From NCBI RefSeq assembly GCF_000333955.1, contig NZ_CAPS01000059.1, positions 1-64,000 on the forward strand: a stretch of DNA of 64,000 bases, read 5' to 3'. Origin of the DNA: Rhodococcus sp. AW25M09 (lineage in GTDB: Bacteria > Actinomycetota > Actinomycetes > Mycobacteriales > Mycobacteriaceae). Below, one piece after another: positions 52,097-60,396 of the stretch (positions within the stretch are counted from its first letter, which is position 1; each line of letters begins with the position of its first letter). The position numbers and the translations under genes are program-made. The notes beneath the pieces are model-generated. The model did no database searches and was not told where the DNA came from. It saw nothing but the letters and a program-made list of their open reading frames with translations.

Positions 52097-53131
52097 ATGA
52101 TCGGTATGACACCGAACGAGGCCCCGCCGCGTCACGGAATGCTGGATGTGCGCGACGGTCAGCAGATCTACTGGGAGCAGTGGGGTCCGTCCGACGGCGT
52201 CCCGGCGCTGTATTTACACGGAGGACCGGGCGGGGGATTGGGAGCGAGTCAGTATCGCCGGCACTTCGACCTGTCTCGGGTGCGGGTTGTCGGATTCGAG
52301 CAACGAGGGTGCGGCCGATCGACGCCCCACGCTTCCGATCCCTCGACGTCGTTGTCTACCAACACCACCGCACATCTCATCGCCGATATGGAAGCGCTCC
52401 GTGAGTATCTCGGGATCGAAGCGTGGATCGTCAACGGGGCCTCGTGGGGATCGACCCTTGCCGTTGCTTACGCCCTCGCGCATCCGACGCGGGTTCTGGG
52501 CATAGTCCTCGTCTCGGTGACGACGACCAGCCGCGCGGAGATCGAGTGGATCACCGAGGGCGTCGGTGCAGTGTTCCCAGAAGCGTGGGATCGTTTCGCG
52601 ACATTCGCCGAGATGTCGGGCGTCGGCTTCAGGCGAGGTGAGGGTCGAATAGTCGAGGCTTACGAGCAACTGTTGAATTCCGCTGATCTCAGTTTGCGAG
52701 ACAACGCATCTCGGGAGTGGGCGCTGTGGGAAGACGTCCACGTATCCTTCGGCACCGATGGTGTCAGGCACGATCCGCGGTGGGGTAACGACCGGTTCAG
52801 GCTTGCATTCGCGCGCCTCGTCACGCACTACTGGTCACACGACGGTTTCTGCGATCCGCCGCTTCTCGACCGTGCAGCGGCACTACACGGTATTCCTGCC
52901 GTTCTCATCCATGGCCGACGGGATATCTCCGGTCCCGCGATCACGCCGTGGCGACTGCATCGTCAGTGGCCGGGGTCCGTGCTCGTTATCGACGAGGGAG
53001 ATGGGCACGGCGGGGTGTCGATGAATATCCGCTGGCGTGAGGCGAACGATGAGTTCACCGATAAGGCGATCGGTCGACGTGCAGCCCCGAATGCTGCGGT
53101 CGCACCGAGAACATCTTCTTCGGAGACGTGA
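52097..53131 (+). CDS. pip: Prolyl aminopeptidase-like alpha/beta hydrolase
   Basis: A 344-residue alpha/beta hydrolase of peptidase family S33. The oxyanion signature HGGPGGG is at 41-47, FEQRGCGRSTPH follows, and the nucleophile Ser116 is in NGASWGST. The catalytic Asp is likely in HGRRDISGP and the His in EGDGHGG. Proline iminopeptidase removes N-terminal proline from peptides. Family enzymes usually have GGSWGS; here it is GASWGS. The start may be the ATG at 52097 or the ATG at 52106, neither with a clear ribosome site. The C-terminal 25 residues are Ala/Ser-rich and unrelated to the family. Confidence 0.85.
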   Translation: MIGMTPNEAPPRHGMLDVRDGQQIYWEQWGPSDGVPALYLHGGPGGGLGASQYRRHFDLSRVRVVGFEQRGCGRSTPHASDPSTSLSTNTTAHLIADMEALREYLGIEAWIVNGASWGSTLAVAYALAHPTRVLGIVLVSVTTTSRAEIEWITEGVGAVFPEAWDRFATFAEMSGVGFRRGEGRIVEAYEQLLNSADLSLRDNASREWALWEDVHVSFGTDGVRHDPRWGNDRFRLAFARLVTHYWSHDGFCDPPLLDRAAALHGIPAVLIHGRRDISGPAITPWRLHRQWPGSVLVIDEGDGHGGVSMNIRWREANDEFTDKAIGRRAAPNAAVAPRTSSSET

Positions 53132-53207
53132 TCCGGTCGGCCGCTGAACAGGCACATGGAACGTTTGTACGGTGGCGTTTCGTTTTCCTCACATTGGAGG
53201 TTATTGC

Positions 53208-53375
53208 GTGCCTTCTGCACCGGTGCACGCTACTTCCGTCTCTGGCTCACAAACAGCTGGCCGCAGTAAGGGAATCGTCCACTCGAGATCAGTTCGGACG
53301 CTGTGTACTGGCGGCCGCGCAGACCAGGGCAAGGTGCAGTTCCAGGTTGCCTGTTTCCACAGTGCGGCCCAGTAG
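53208..53375 (+). pseudogene. Possible remnant of a permease gene start
   Basis: GGAGG lies 8 bases before a GTG at 53208. The first about 25 codons (VPSAPVHATS, QTAGRSKGIVHS) look like the polar N-terminus of an APC-type permease. After that the frame runs antisense into the regulator gene and stops at 53375 with no hydrophobic segment. It may be the start of a deleted transporter gene. Evidence is thin. Confidence 0.25.
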
Positions 53376-54479
53376 CTCCTCGGCCTGCCGGATTCGATAG
53401 CGAACGGTGTTGCGATGCAGGCCAAGGCTTGTCGAAGCACCGCCGACGCCGGCCGCAAGGTACGCGATCACGGTGTCCCGGAGCGCGGCGTGAATATCGT
53501 CTGCCAACTGTCCGAGAGTGCGGTCGATGAAGGTCGAGAGCGCAGTCGGATCCGCAGAGAGCAGGCTGAGTAGTTCCACATCCGCATACAACGCGAGTTG
53601 GCGAGTGTCGACCCGCAGTGCCGCAACGGCTTCTCGATGGCTGGAACGAAATCCGTCGATTCCGTTGGCGGTGATGCCGATACCGATTCGTATGTCCGAT
53701 GGAAGGGTGGTCGCGTTCAACAGCGTCAGATCAGGTATGTGGTCTGTCGCGAGCCAAGCCCAGAGGGTGCGTGACCCCACGGGCAGCAGGAGTGGTCGGG
53801 GGACGCTCAACACCACAGCGAGCCGGGCAGCGACTTCTTCGAGCCTTGTCGTCCCGTCGGTTTCGCTGTCGGCAACGATGACAAGTGCGGTGTGGTGGCG
53901 TCGTAGGGGATGGCCGAGTGAGGTCTCCGCTGCGGTTACGTCCACGGCGTCACCGCGCAGTACGGCCTCGACCTGTTGCCTTCGCCGAGTGAGCGCACTG
54001 CGAAGCCATCGCTCACGCTCCTCCGTGTAGGCCGTGATGAGCTGTTCGACGCACAAGCCGAACCAGGCGCTCGCGCGGGACCAGAGTTCGATCAAAATCT
54101 CGACCCGCCCATCCTCCGGGGCATCCTGGCTCTCGACCATCTCGTTCGTATACCGGAGTGCAGACTGTTGGCCGTGCCGGTAGATCCGGAGCAGAACTGA
54201 CAGGTCCATTCCTCGGCGCGCGATCGTGCGGGCGAGATGAACAGCTTCGACTGCAGGACGAACGACGTCCGCATCGGCAAGCAAGTACGCGACGAACGCC
54301 CGCAATTGTCCCGCGGTGCTGGCATCGAGGTCACGACGAAGCTCGAGGTCGGTGTCGAACAGGGGCAGTTCGGCCGCTATCTCGTCGTTGAGTCGCTCGA
54401 TGACGGCAGCGACGTCGCTCGGCTTCACCAGGTTTGCCGCGAGTTCACCGATCCAGGAGGTCGGGTCGAAATCGGTCAC
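53289..54479 (-). CDS. PucR/CdaR-type transcriptional regulator
   Basis: A 396-residue regulator. The N-terminal two-thirds is a helical sensory region: LVKPSDVAAVIERLNDEI, RIYRHGQQSALRYTN. A GGDEF-like degenerate central part (residues about 180-300) follows, then a C-terminal PucR helix-turn-helix, VIAYLAAGVGGASTSLGLH and RNTVRYRIRQAEELLGR. The GTG at 54479 is chosen as start (VTDFDPTSW); a TTG at 54503 lies in the operator-like repeat. It is divergent from an ALDH-SDR operon, its probable target. Confidence 0.88.
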   Translation of the reverse strand: MTDFDPTSWIGELAANLVKPSDVAAVIERLNDEIAAELPLFDTDLELRRDLDASTAGQLRAFVAYLLADADVVRPAVEAVHLARTIARRGMDLSVLLRIYRHGQQSALRYTNEMVESQDAPEDGRVEILIELWSRASAWFGLCVEQLITAYTEERERWLRSALTRRRQQVEAVLRGDAVDVTAAETSLGHPLRRHHTALVIVADSETDGTTRLEEVAARLAVVLSVPRPLLLPVGSRTLWAWLATDHIPDLTLLNATTLPSDIRIGIGITANGIDGFRSSHREAVAALRVDTRQLALYADVELLSLLSADPTALSTFIDRTLGQLADDIHAALRDTVIAYLAAGVGGASTSLGLHRNTVRYRIRQAEELLGRTVETGNLELHLALVCAAASTQRPN

Positions 54480-54485
54480 CCCGCA

Positions 54486-54504
54486 ATTGTGCACCGCGCA
54501 CAAT
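54486..54504. promoter_or_regulatory. Inverted repeat at the PucR-type regulator promoter
   Basis: ATTGTGC (54486-54492) and GCACAAT (54498-54504) are a perfect 7-bp inverted repeat with a 5-bp spacer. It starts 7 bp upstream of the regulator's start codon and about 93 bp upstream of the divergent aldehyde dehydrogenase start. Likely an autoregulatory operator. Confidence 0.5.
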
Positions 54505-54596
54505 CGTGACTCGGCTAGTTGGACATTTTTCTCTACCGACGCGATACCGAAAGGATGACGATGGACTTCTTGTTGTAATCGAGGAGTAGAGGGAAA

Positions 54597-56138
54597 GTGT
54601 CAGCAGCTACGGCAGACCAGCAGATCGACATCGTGAATCCGGCAGACGGCCGAGTCGTCGGAACGGTACCGAACGTCAGTCCGGCCGAGGTGGACCACAT
54701 CGTCGGTACTGTGCGTGCGGCTCAGCCTGCCTGGGAGGCGCTCGGAACCAAGGGCCGCAGCAAGTGGTTGGCGGCGTTCCGCGACTGGCTGCTCGATCAT
54801 GCCGACGAGATTGCCGACGTAGTGCAGTCCGAGACCGGAAAACCGCGGGCGGAGGCTCGAATCGAAGCGCCGATGATGGCCGATTTGATCAACTACTACA
54901 ACTCCAATGGCGCGAAATTCCTGGCCGACGAGTCGGTCGGGGCACATGGACTCTTCACGATGCAGAAGAAGATGCTCAAGGTCTTTCGTCCCTATCCCGT
55001 GGTCGGAATCATCACCCCGTGGAACTTTCCGCTGGTCATGCCCCTGATCGACGCCATCCCCGCACTGATGGCAGGGGCCGGCGTGCTGATCAAGCCGTCG
55101 GAGGTGACACCGTTGACTGCGCAATTGATCGAGCGCGGCTGGACCGAAATCGGCGCGCCGCCGATACTCGCAGTAGTCACCGGGCTGGGCGCGACCGGCG
55201 CGGCGGTGGTCGACGCGGTCGACTATGTCCAGTTCACCGGTTCCACCCCGACGGGTCGCACGATCGCCCAGGCCTGCGCCGGGCAACTCAAGCCGTACAG
55301 CCTCGAACTCGGCGGTAAGGATCCGGCGATCGTGCTTGCCGACGCCGACGTCGATCGGGCGGTCAACGGGGTCACGTGGGGCGCACTGATGAACTCTGGT
55401 CAGGTATGTATCTCTGTCGAGCGTGTGTACGTAGAAGCCCCGATCTATGACGAGTTCGTCGCAAAGCTCACCCGGAAGGTCGGCTCACTACGGCAGGGTG
55501 CCGACGACCGGTCCTTTGCCCAAGACGTGGGTGCATTGGCGACGAAGGATCAGCAGGCAATTGTGGACCGTCAAGTCACCTCGGCCATCGCAGCGGGGGC
55601 CCGTGCTGTGACCGGAGGCAAGCAGGGCGCGACCGGCACGTTCTACGAGCCCACTGTCCTTGTCGACGTGGACCATTCGATGGCCTGCATGCGCGAGGAG
55701 ACGTTCGGTCCGACGATCCCGGTGATGAAAGTCGCTGATGAGGCCGAGGCGATCCGGCTGGCGAACGACTCACCGTTCGGCCTGTCCGCAACGGTGTGGA
55801 CCAGTGATATCAAGCGCGGGATGGCCGTTGCGCGACAGATCGACGCCGGCGCGGTCAACATCAACGACGCCTTCATCAACTTGTTCGAGTTCGGGCTGCC
55901 ACACGGCGGCTGGAAGGACTCCGGTGTCGGGTCGCGTTTGGGTGGGGCGCAAGGGGTGAGGAAGTACTGCCGGGTTCAGTCGATCACCGCACCGCGCATT
56001 CCGACGTTGAATGCCGAACCACTCTGGTACCCCTACAGCCCGACCAAGATGAAGGCGGTCGGTGGACTGCTCCGCATGTTGGTTGCACGAGACCTCGGCC
56101 GAATCCTCGGCCGCACAAACGAAAAGGACAACGTATGA
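54597..56138 (+). CDS. Aldehyde dehydrogenase family protein
   Basis: A 513-residue aldehyde dehydrogenase. The cofactor segment is GIITPWNFPLVMPL, the catalytic Glu is in LELGGKDPAIV, the catalytic Cys in NSGQVCISVERVYVE, and the closing motif in LPHGGWKDSGVGSR. It has a C-terminal extension of about 30 residues (KMKAVGGLLRMLVARDLGR) that is basic-amphipathic and could contact the membrane. The substrate is unknown; succinate-semialdehyde dehydrogenases look similar. Start GTG at 54597 after GAGGAGTAGAGGG. It overlaps the SDR gene by ATGA, a coupled pair. Confidence 0.88.
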   Translation: MSAATADQQIDIVNPADGRVVGTVPNVSPAEVDHIVGTVRAAQPAWEALGTKGRSKWLAAFRDWLLDHADEIADVVQSETGKPRAEARIEAPMMADLINYYNSNGAKFLADESVGAHGLFTMQKKMLKVFRPYPVVGIITPWNFPLVMPLIDAIPALMAGAGVLIKPSEVTPLTAQLIERGWTEIGAPPILAVVTGLGATGAAVVDAVDYVQFTGSTPTGRTIAQACAGQLKPYSLELGGKDPAIVLADADVDRAVNGVTWGALMNSGQVCISVERVYVEAPIYDEFVAKLTRKVGSLRQGADDRSFAQDVGALATKDQQAIVDRQVTSAIAAGARAVTGGKQGATGTFYEPTVLVDVDHSMACMREETFGPTIPVMKVADEAEAIRLANDSPFGLSATVWTSDIKRGMAVARQIDAGAVNINDAFINLFEFGLPHGGWKDSGVGSRLGGAQGVRKYCRVQSITAPRIPTLNAEPLWYPYSPTKMKAVGGLLRMLVARDLGRILGRTNEKDNV

Positions 56139-56962
56139 GCAGCACTATTTCCGGCAAGGTAATCGCAATTACGGGCGGTGCCCGTGGTATCGGCTTCGAC
56201 ACCGCCAAGCGCCTGATCGCAGACGGGGCCCGCGTCGCTATCGGAGACATCGACGAAGTGCAGATGAAAACAGCAGCCACCGAACTCGACATCACGGCGT
56301 ACGCGCGACTGGACGTCACGGACCCGGCATCATTTGCCGATTTCTTGGATATGGTCGAAGCCGAACTCGGCCCGATCGACGTACTCGTCAACAACGCCGG
56401 CATCATGCCGACAGGCTGGTTCCACGAGGAGTCGGACAAGATCACCCGACGTCAGGTGGAGATCAACGTCCTCGGCGTGATGTGGGGCTCGAAGCAGGCT
56501 CTGCAACGGATGCTGCCCCGCCGCTCCGGTCACGTCATCAATATCGCGTCGCTGGCAGGAGAAGGTTACTTCCCCGGTGTGGCCGCGTACTGCGGGACGA
56601 AGCACGCGGTGAAGGCTCTCACCGAGACGCTGCGCCGGGAATACCACGACAGCGGAGTGGACTTCTCCTGCGTCATGCCCACATTCGTGAACACAGAGTT
56701 GACGGCCGGTGCCGGTAAGCCGAAGTTACTGCGGAACGCGGAACCGCAGGAAATAGCCGACGCGGTCGCTCGTCTCGTCGAGAAGCCGAAATCTCAAGTC
56801 CGGGTGACGGGTATGGCAGGCAAGCTGAGTCAGCTTCAGAATATTTTGCCGCGACGAGTACTCGAGCCGATCATCAAAGCATTGGGCACCGAGCACATCC
56901 TGCTCCAGGATATCGACAACAACGCTCGAAAGGCCTACTCGGACCGCATCGAAACCAACTGA
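56135..56962 (+). CDS. SDR oxidoreductase, coupled to ALDH
   Basis: A 275-residue short-chain dehydrogenase. The cofactor loop is TGGARGIGFDTAKR, followed by DVLVNNAG, the catalytic Ser in NIASLAGEGY and the Tyr/Lys in AYCGTKHAVK. The C-terminal portion (LPRRVLEPIIKALG, ILLQDIDNNARKAY) is longer than classical SDRs and resembles those acting on long-chain or steroid-like alcohols. The pair alcohol-to-aldehyde (SDR) and aldehyde-to-acid (ALDH) makes biochemical sense. The start ATG at 56135 overlaps the ALDH stop. Confidence 0.9.
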   Translation: MSSTISGKVIAITGGARGIGFDTAKRLIADGARVAIGDIDEVQMKTAATELDITAYARLDVTDPASFADFLDMVEAELGPIDVLVNNAGIMPTGWFHEESDKITRRQVEINVLGVMWGSKQALQRMLPRRSGHVINIASLAGEGYFPGVAAYCGTKHAVKALTETLRREYHDSGVDFSCVMPTFVNTELTAGAGKPKLLRNAEPQEIADAVARLVEKPKSQVRVTGMAGKLSQLQNILPRRVLEPIIKALGTEHILLQDIDNNARKAYSDRIETN

Positions 56963-57145
56963 GCTGGTTGGCTTTCCACACTTGACCCAATCGCACGTGG
57001 TGCCGAAGAGCCTGCCGATGCTGTCGACGACGATGTAGCCGCTGCATCGATTCGGTGGGCTGACAGCGGCGAGGAGGTGCAGCGGAGCGACACCGGGGAT
57101 CGTGCGGCGTGAGCTTGGATCGAGAACGTGCTGCATGATCGAGGA

Positions 57146-57802
57146 ATGACTTCTTACCCGATCGTGGATCTGACACCTGACGAGCTGCTGACCACCACGC
57201 GGACGGTGCGTAAGCGCTTGGACCTGACCAGACCGGTCCCGATGGAGCTGATCAAGGAGTGCCTGGAGATTGCTCTGCAAGCTCCGTCCGGCTCGAACAA
57301 GCAGGGGTGGCAGTGGATTGTGGTCACCGATCCCGACCTCCGGGCCCGCATCGGTGCGATCTACGGCGAGTTGTTCGCGGAGTATCAGGCTTCGAAGCAT
57401 TCCGCGTCGGCCCTGTTTGCCGACGATCCGGAACGCGCTTCGGTGCAGAAGCGCGTCGGAGACAGTGCCGGGTGGCTCGGCGAGCACATGGGGGAGGTTC
57501 CTGTCCTGATGATTCCGTGCATCCAGGCGGGCAAGACACTGCCCGCAGGCAACCAGGCCGGCTTGTGGGGCTCACTACTACCCGCCGTGTGGAACTACGC
57601 CCTGGCCGCACGTGCCCGCGGTCTCGGAACCGCTTGGACCACAATTCATCTCGCGCGTGAGGCGGAGATCTCCGAGCTACTCGGCATCCCCGAGGACTTC
57701 CATCAGGGGGCACTGATCCCGACGGCGTACTACACAGGGGAGACGTTCAAGGTCGCTCCGCGCGATCCGATCGAGACGGTGCTGCACGTCGATCGGTGGT
57801 AG
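57146..57802 (+). CDS. Nitroreductase family protein
   Basis: A 218-residue flavin-dependent oxidoreductase of the nitroreductase superfamily. TTRTVRKRLDLTRPV is the N-terminal FMN-contacting segment, APSGSNKQGWQWIVV the second, and ARGLGTAWTTIHL the third. The end (RDPIETVLHVDRW) is typical of the group. Substrates range from nitroaromatics to quinones and are not predictable. The ATG at 57146 is chosen; GAGG lies only two bases before it, so the GTG at 57128 is an alternative. The 183 bp after the SDR gene carries nothing recognised. Confidence 0.88.
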   Translation: MTSYPIVDLTPDELLTTTRTVRKRLDLTRPVPMELIKECLEIALQAPSGSNKQGWQWIVVTDPDLRARIGAIYGELFAEYQASKHSASALFADDPERASVQKRVGDSAGWLGEHMGEVPVLMIPCIQAGKTLPAGNQAGLWGSLLPAVWNYALAARARGLGTAWTTIHLAREAEISELLGIPEDFHQGALIPTAYYTGETFKVAPRDPIETVLHVDRW

Positions 57803-57902
57803 GCGAAGCGGTCCGGCCCGGCTGCGCATTCGGCGAACGATGTCAGACGTAGAGAAATAGCAACGAGCTGGCTCGTCGGTGCCGGTCCCCCGTCGGCGGC
57901 GA

Positions 57903-58511
57903 CTAGACCTTCAGGATTCGGCGTGCGGCTTTGGAGATATCGCAGTTGCCGTTGGCGACGGAGTGAGCGATGCCGTTGTAGACGAGGTTCCAGAGCAGTG
58001 GGTTCATCTGGGCGTCGCGGAGTACGAGGATGAGCTTGTTGCCGTGGACGTCTTCGATCTTGGATGCCCGGTTGAGTCCGACGGTGGTGGAGCGGATTTT
58101 GGTGATCTCGTAGGTCGATATCCATTTGTCTCGCTGTTGCACCCAGCGAGCGCCTGCAAGGACGCGGTCTCCGAGGCTTTTGCGGTATTGCAAAAGCGGA
58201 AGACCGAACACCATGCACGGCGGCCACCAGTCCCAGATCCACTCGAAACTCCAGATCGGAATCGAAAAAACCAGGATGCCGAAGACGAGCAGCATGAATG
58301 CTAGAAGAAGTTTGCTATTTTTGGGTTCTTCATACGCTTCCAGCGCAGGTCCGTATTCGATTGGCGCAATGCTTTTTTCGAGATTTCCCGGCATCGTCAC
58401 CCAGTGGGCCGCGGCCTCTCCTCTGTGGGCCGTCGGGGGTCTCGGCTCGCCGGTCATCTGGTCCGGCATTTGGGCAGGAGCGACGATTGCCCGTCGTCGG
58501 CGGTCCGTCAC
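57903..58511 (-). CDS. Two-helix membrane protein of the second T7SS cassette
   Basis: A 202-residue protein. The first about 65 residues are polar, with a Pro/Arg/Glu-rich stretch. Two membrane helices follow (LLLAFMLLVFGILVFSIPIW and a Trp-rich WIWDWWPPCMVFGLPLL), then a 100-residue soluble domain (WVQQRDKWISTYEITKIRS, DVHGNKLILVLRDAQMN) of PH-like character. It parallels the membrane protein at 10345-11301. The GTG at 58511 is chosen since it overlaps the effector's stop (GTGA), matching the other cassette. ATG starts at 58469 or 58457 are alternatives. Confidence 0.55.
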   Translation of the reverse strand: MTDRRRRAIVAPAQMPDQMTGEPRPPTAHRGEAAAHWVTMPGNLEKSIAPIEYGPALEAYEEPKNSKLLLAFMLLVFGILVFSIPIWSFEWIWDWWPPCMVFGLPLLQYRKSLGDRVLAGARWVQQRDKWISTYEITKIRSTTVGLNRASKIEDVHGNKLILVLRDAQMNPLLWNLVYNGIAHSVANGNCDISKAARRILKV

Positions 58512-59605
58512 TCTGCCGCCCATTCGATGAGTTCGCCGACGCCATAGCCAACGAGGATTCCGACACCCACGGCAGCCACTGTTGCTGGTCCGCCTGCAAC
58601 ACTTCCGAGAAGCAAAGTCGTTGCCGCTGTACCGGCGAGGAAGCCGCCTGCATCCTTGCCGACGACTTTGGCTGCATCCCCAAGATCCTCGGCACCGTGC
58701 AGGTCGTAAACAATCTGACCGCCGGTGAAGAGTGCGCCGGCAACTGGAATCTTCGAGCCGATACCGCCTGCGAGAGGCAGTCCCTTCGATGTCAGCTCGC
58801 CGAGCTTCGGCAACATGCTCCCCGGCAGCAGCGCCCTGTTCTGCGCAGCGACTCGAATCGCATCGTCCGCCGCCGGTGTGAAGGCCGACGTCACTCTCGT
58901 CGCGGCCGTGCTGACCGAATCGGGTGCAGCCTCCGCGGCAAGGGCTGCGAATCGTTCGAGTTGCGCTGCCCTGGTCTGAGCAATCGCGCCCCACTGATCG
59001 GCCTGCTGCGCGGCTGTGCCCAGGTAGCTGATGACTCCGCCGACAGCCATCCAGGGCGCCGAGCTACGCAGCCTGTCCAGCCATTCCGCACTGTCCTCGA
59101 ACGCAGCTTGCAACGCGGTGTGCGCGTTTGTTTCGGTTGTTCGCGCCTCGATCACCATGTCGACGGCGTCGTTGTATGCGGCGATCTGGTTCGCCTGCGT
59201 CGTCAGTTGCTCGATCGACCAGGGGCCCGTCGGATGTAGTGGATCAGGATCCCCGATCCACGTTGCTTTGCAGACATTCGGGCCGACCCAAATACCGGCT
59301 TCCATGGCTCGGGCGACCGCTCGAGTGAGGCTCTGGCGGGCGGTAAGCATCGAGCCGGCGAAAGAGTCGAGTGCCTTCGCCAACGCTTCGGCGCGGTCGG
59401 CGGTGCGTTCTGCCGCGGTACTCAGCGTGGAAATCGTGCCGCGGAAGCTCTCGCCGGCATCGGACTTCCACACGTCCTCGGATCGGTCGCGGGCGTCGCG
59501 GAACCTCTCGAATCCGCCCTCTGCGCTCTCACCCAACGTGCGTAACGCTGTGGCGCAATCACGGCACGCATCGATGTCCACGTCGAGGTACACGTATATC
59601 GGCAT
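58508..59605 (-). CDS. Large WXG-like T7SS effector, second cassette
   Basis: A 365-residue protein. The N-terminal about 100 residues are a helical hairpin with a WXG-like site (Trp46-Lys-Ser-Asp-Ala-Gly51) and helices ALRTLGESAEGGFERFRDA and AERTADRAEALAKALDSF. The central part is helical; the last 90 residues are hydrophobic and Gly-rich (LAGGIGSKIPVAGALFTGG, then GPATVAAVGVGILVGYGV). This parallels 9365-10348 in layout but is diverged in sequence. The start ATG at 59605 overlaps the upstream stop (TGATG). Effector function is inferred. Confidence 0.6.
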   Translation of the reverse strand: MPIYVYLDVDIDACRDCATALRTLGESAEGGFERFRDARDRSEDVWKSDAGESFRGTISTLSTAAERTADRAEALAKALDSFAGSMLTARQSLTRAVARAMEAGIWVGPNVCKATWIGDPDPLHPTGPWSIEQLTTQANQIAAYNDAVDMVIEARTTETNAHTALQAAFEDSAEWLDRLRSSAPWMAVGGVISYLGTAAQQADQWGAIAQTRAAQLERFAALAAEAAPDSVSTAATRVTSAFTPAADDAIRVAAQNRALLPGSMLPKLGELTSKGLPLAGGIGSKIPVAGALFTGGQIVYDLHGAEDLGDAAKVVGKDAGGFLAGTAATTLLLGSVAGGPATVAAVGVGILVGYGVGELIEWAAE

Positions 59606-59901
59606 CAGCGCGGACCACCCGGTGTACCGGCATGGACGACGGCTGCGGTGTTGGCGTCTTCCGCGGCCGCGTAGTTCTCGTCGCACGTCTGCACTGCGTC
59701 GGCAGCCCGAGCGGAGGCGATCACTAACTCCGACATGACCTGTGCCAGCGATGCTATGGCCTCGCCGACGAAGATCGTGGACGGGCCCGCATTGGGCACC
59801 TCGGGAGCGCTGTTGCCACTCGAATCCAACTTGTGTGCATTGTCGATCAGTATCCGAGCGGGTTCGTTCAGATCACCGATCTCGATGCCTGGCAGGCTCA
59901 T
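59605..59901 (-). CDS. EspC-like small T7SS substrate, second cassette
   Basis: A 98-residue protein with a flexible N-terminal third and two helices (VGEAIASLAQVMSELVIASA, and one carrying AADAVQTCDENYAAA). The C-terminal export-type motif is Tyr77-x-x-x-Glu81. It has the size of EspC/WXG100 proteins but lacks a clear WXG. ATGA overlap at 59898 with the upstream gene and TGATG overlap with the downstream effector show tight coupling. Confidence 0.6.
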   Translation of the reverse strand: MSLPGIEIGDLNEPARILIDNAHKLDSSGNSAPEVPNAGPSTIFVGEAIASLAQVMSELVIASARAADAVQTCDENYAAAEDANTAAVVHAGTPGGPR

Positions 59902-60218
59902 CGGAGCGGATCCGTCATGTAGGTGTCGGGTGTGCTGCTTTCAGCACGAATCCGTCTGTCCAGCGAAGGAAGTGGGGCATCGAGCAGGACTACGTCGATC
60001 TCGGCCGACGCGCGGATCTCTGCCAGCCCGCGTTCGTCGACCAGCCCCCACGGCTGGCCGTTGCCGCAGTTGTGCACCAACGACGTCAATGACGTGAACG
60101 CCGCCAAACCGACGCGGCCGTCGGGCAAAATTCGCAGATCCACCGTCCTGGTGGCAGTACCCGCCGCTGGTTGAAGCGGCACATACAACCCCGGCGACCT
60201 GCCGCGATGCTCGAACAT
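59898..60218 (-). CDS. SAV_915/SseB-like small protein, head of the second cassette
   Basis: A 106-residue protein that begins with the LYVPLQPA strand and continues with ILPDGRVGLAAFTSLTSLVHNCG, WGLVDERGLAEIRASAEID and DVVLLDA. It fits an alpha/beta fold of the SseB N-terminal (SAV_915-like) type, seen near secretion and WXG genes in actinobacteria; the match is from memory. The start ATG at 60218 follows a GGGGGG run. No equivalent gene opens the first cassette. Function unknown. Confidence 0.55.
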   Translation of the reverse strand: MFEHRGRSPGLYVPLQPAAGTATRTVDLRILPDGRVGLAAFTSLTSLVHNCGNGQPWGLVDERGLAEIRASAEIDVVLLDAPLPSLDRRIRAESSTPDTYMTDPLR

Positions 60219-60238
60219 TTACCCCCCGGTAAGTCGAT

Positions 60239-60262
60239 GTCAGCAACCCCCGGCGTGCTGAC
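60239..60262. promoter_or_regulatory. Inverted repeat upstream of the second T7SS cassette
   Basis: GTCAGCA (60239-60245) and TGCTGAC (60256-60262) form a perfect 7-bp inverted repeat with a 10-bp spacer. It lies 21-44 bp upstream of the start at 60218 and could be an operator. Confidence 0.4.
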
Positions 60263-60342
60263 TCCGGCAACAGACTAGCGGGTTCTGTCCGGTTCGGGAG
60301 CATTGGCAACCCGAGACCGTAACAACTCAGCCCTGAAACAGC

Positions 60343-60375
60343 GATTCGCCCGCCGACATCGTCGGCGAGCGAATC
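60343..60375 (-). terminator. Terminator of the secreted ParB-like gene
   Basis: The arms at 60343-60357 and 60361-60375 pair over 15 bp with one mismatch and a 3-base loop (ATC). The arms are GATTCGCCCGCCGAC and GTCGGCGAGCGAATC. It starts 21 bp beyond the stop of the gene at 60397-61464, and insulates the downstream cassette. Confidence 0.8.
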
Positions 60376-60396
60376 ACCGTCGGGTGGAAGGAGCAA

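Noticed and set aside
51320-52135. Extension of the GlxA-type regulator by more than 250 residues
   Set aside because: The extension is antisense to the isochorismatase gene; family proteins start at [10 protein letters not shown].
56963-57145. Possible short gene fragment between the SDR and nitroreductase genes
   Set aside because: Frames on both strands show no recognisable protein or ribosome site.
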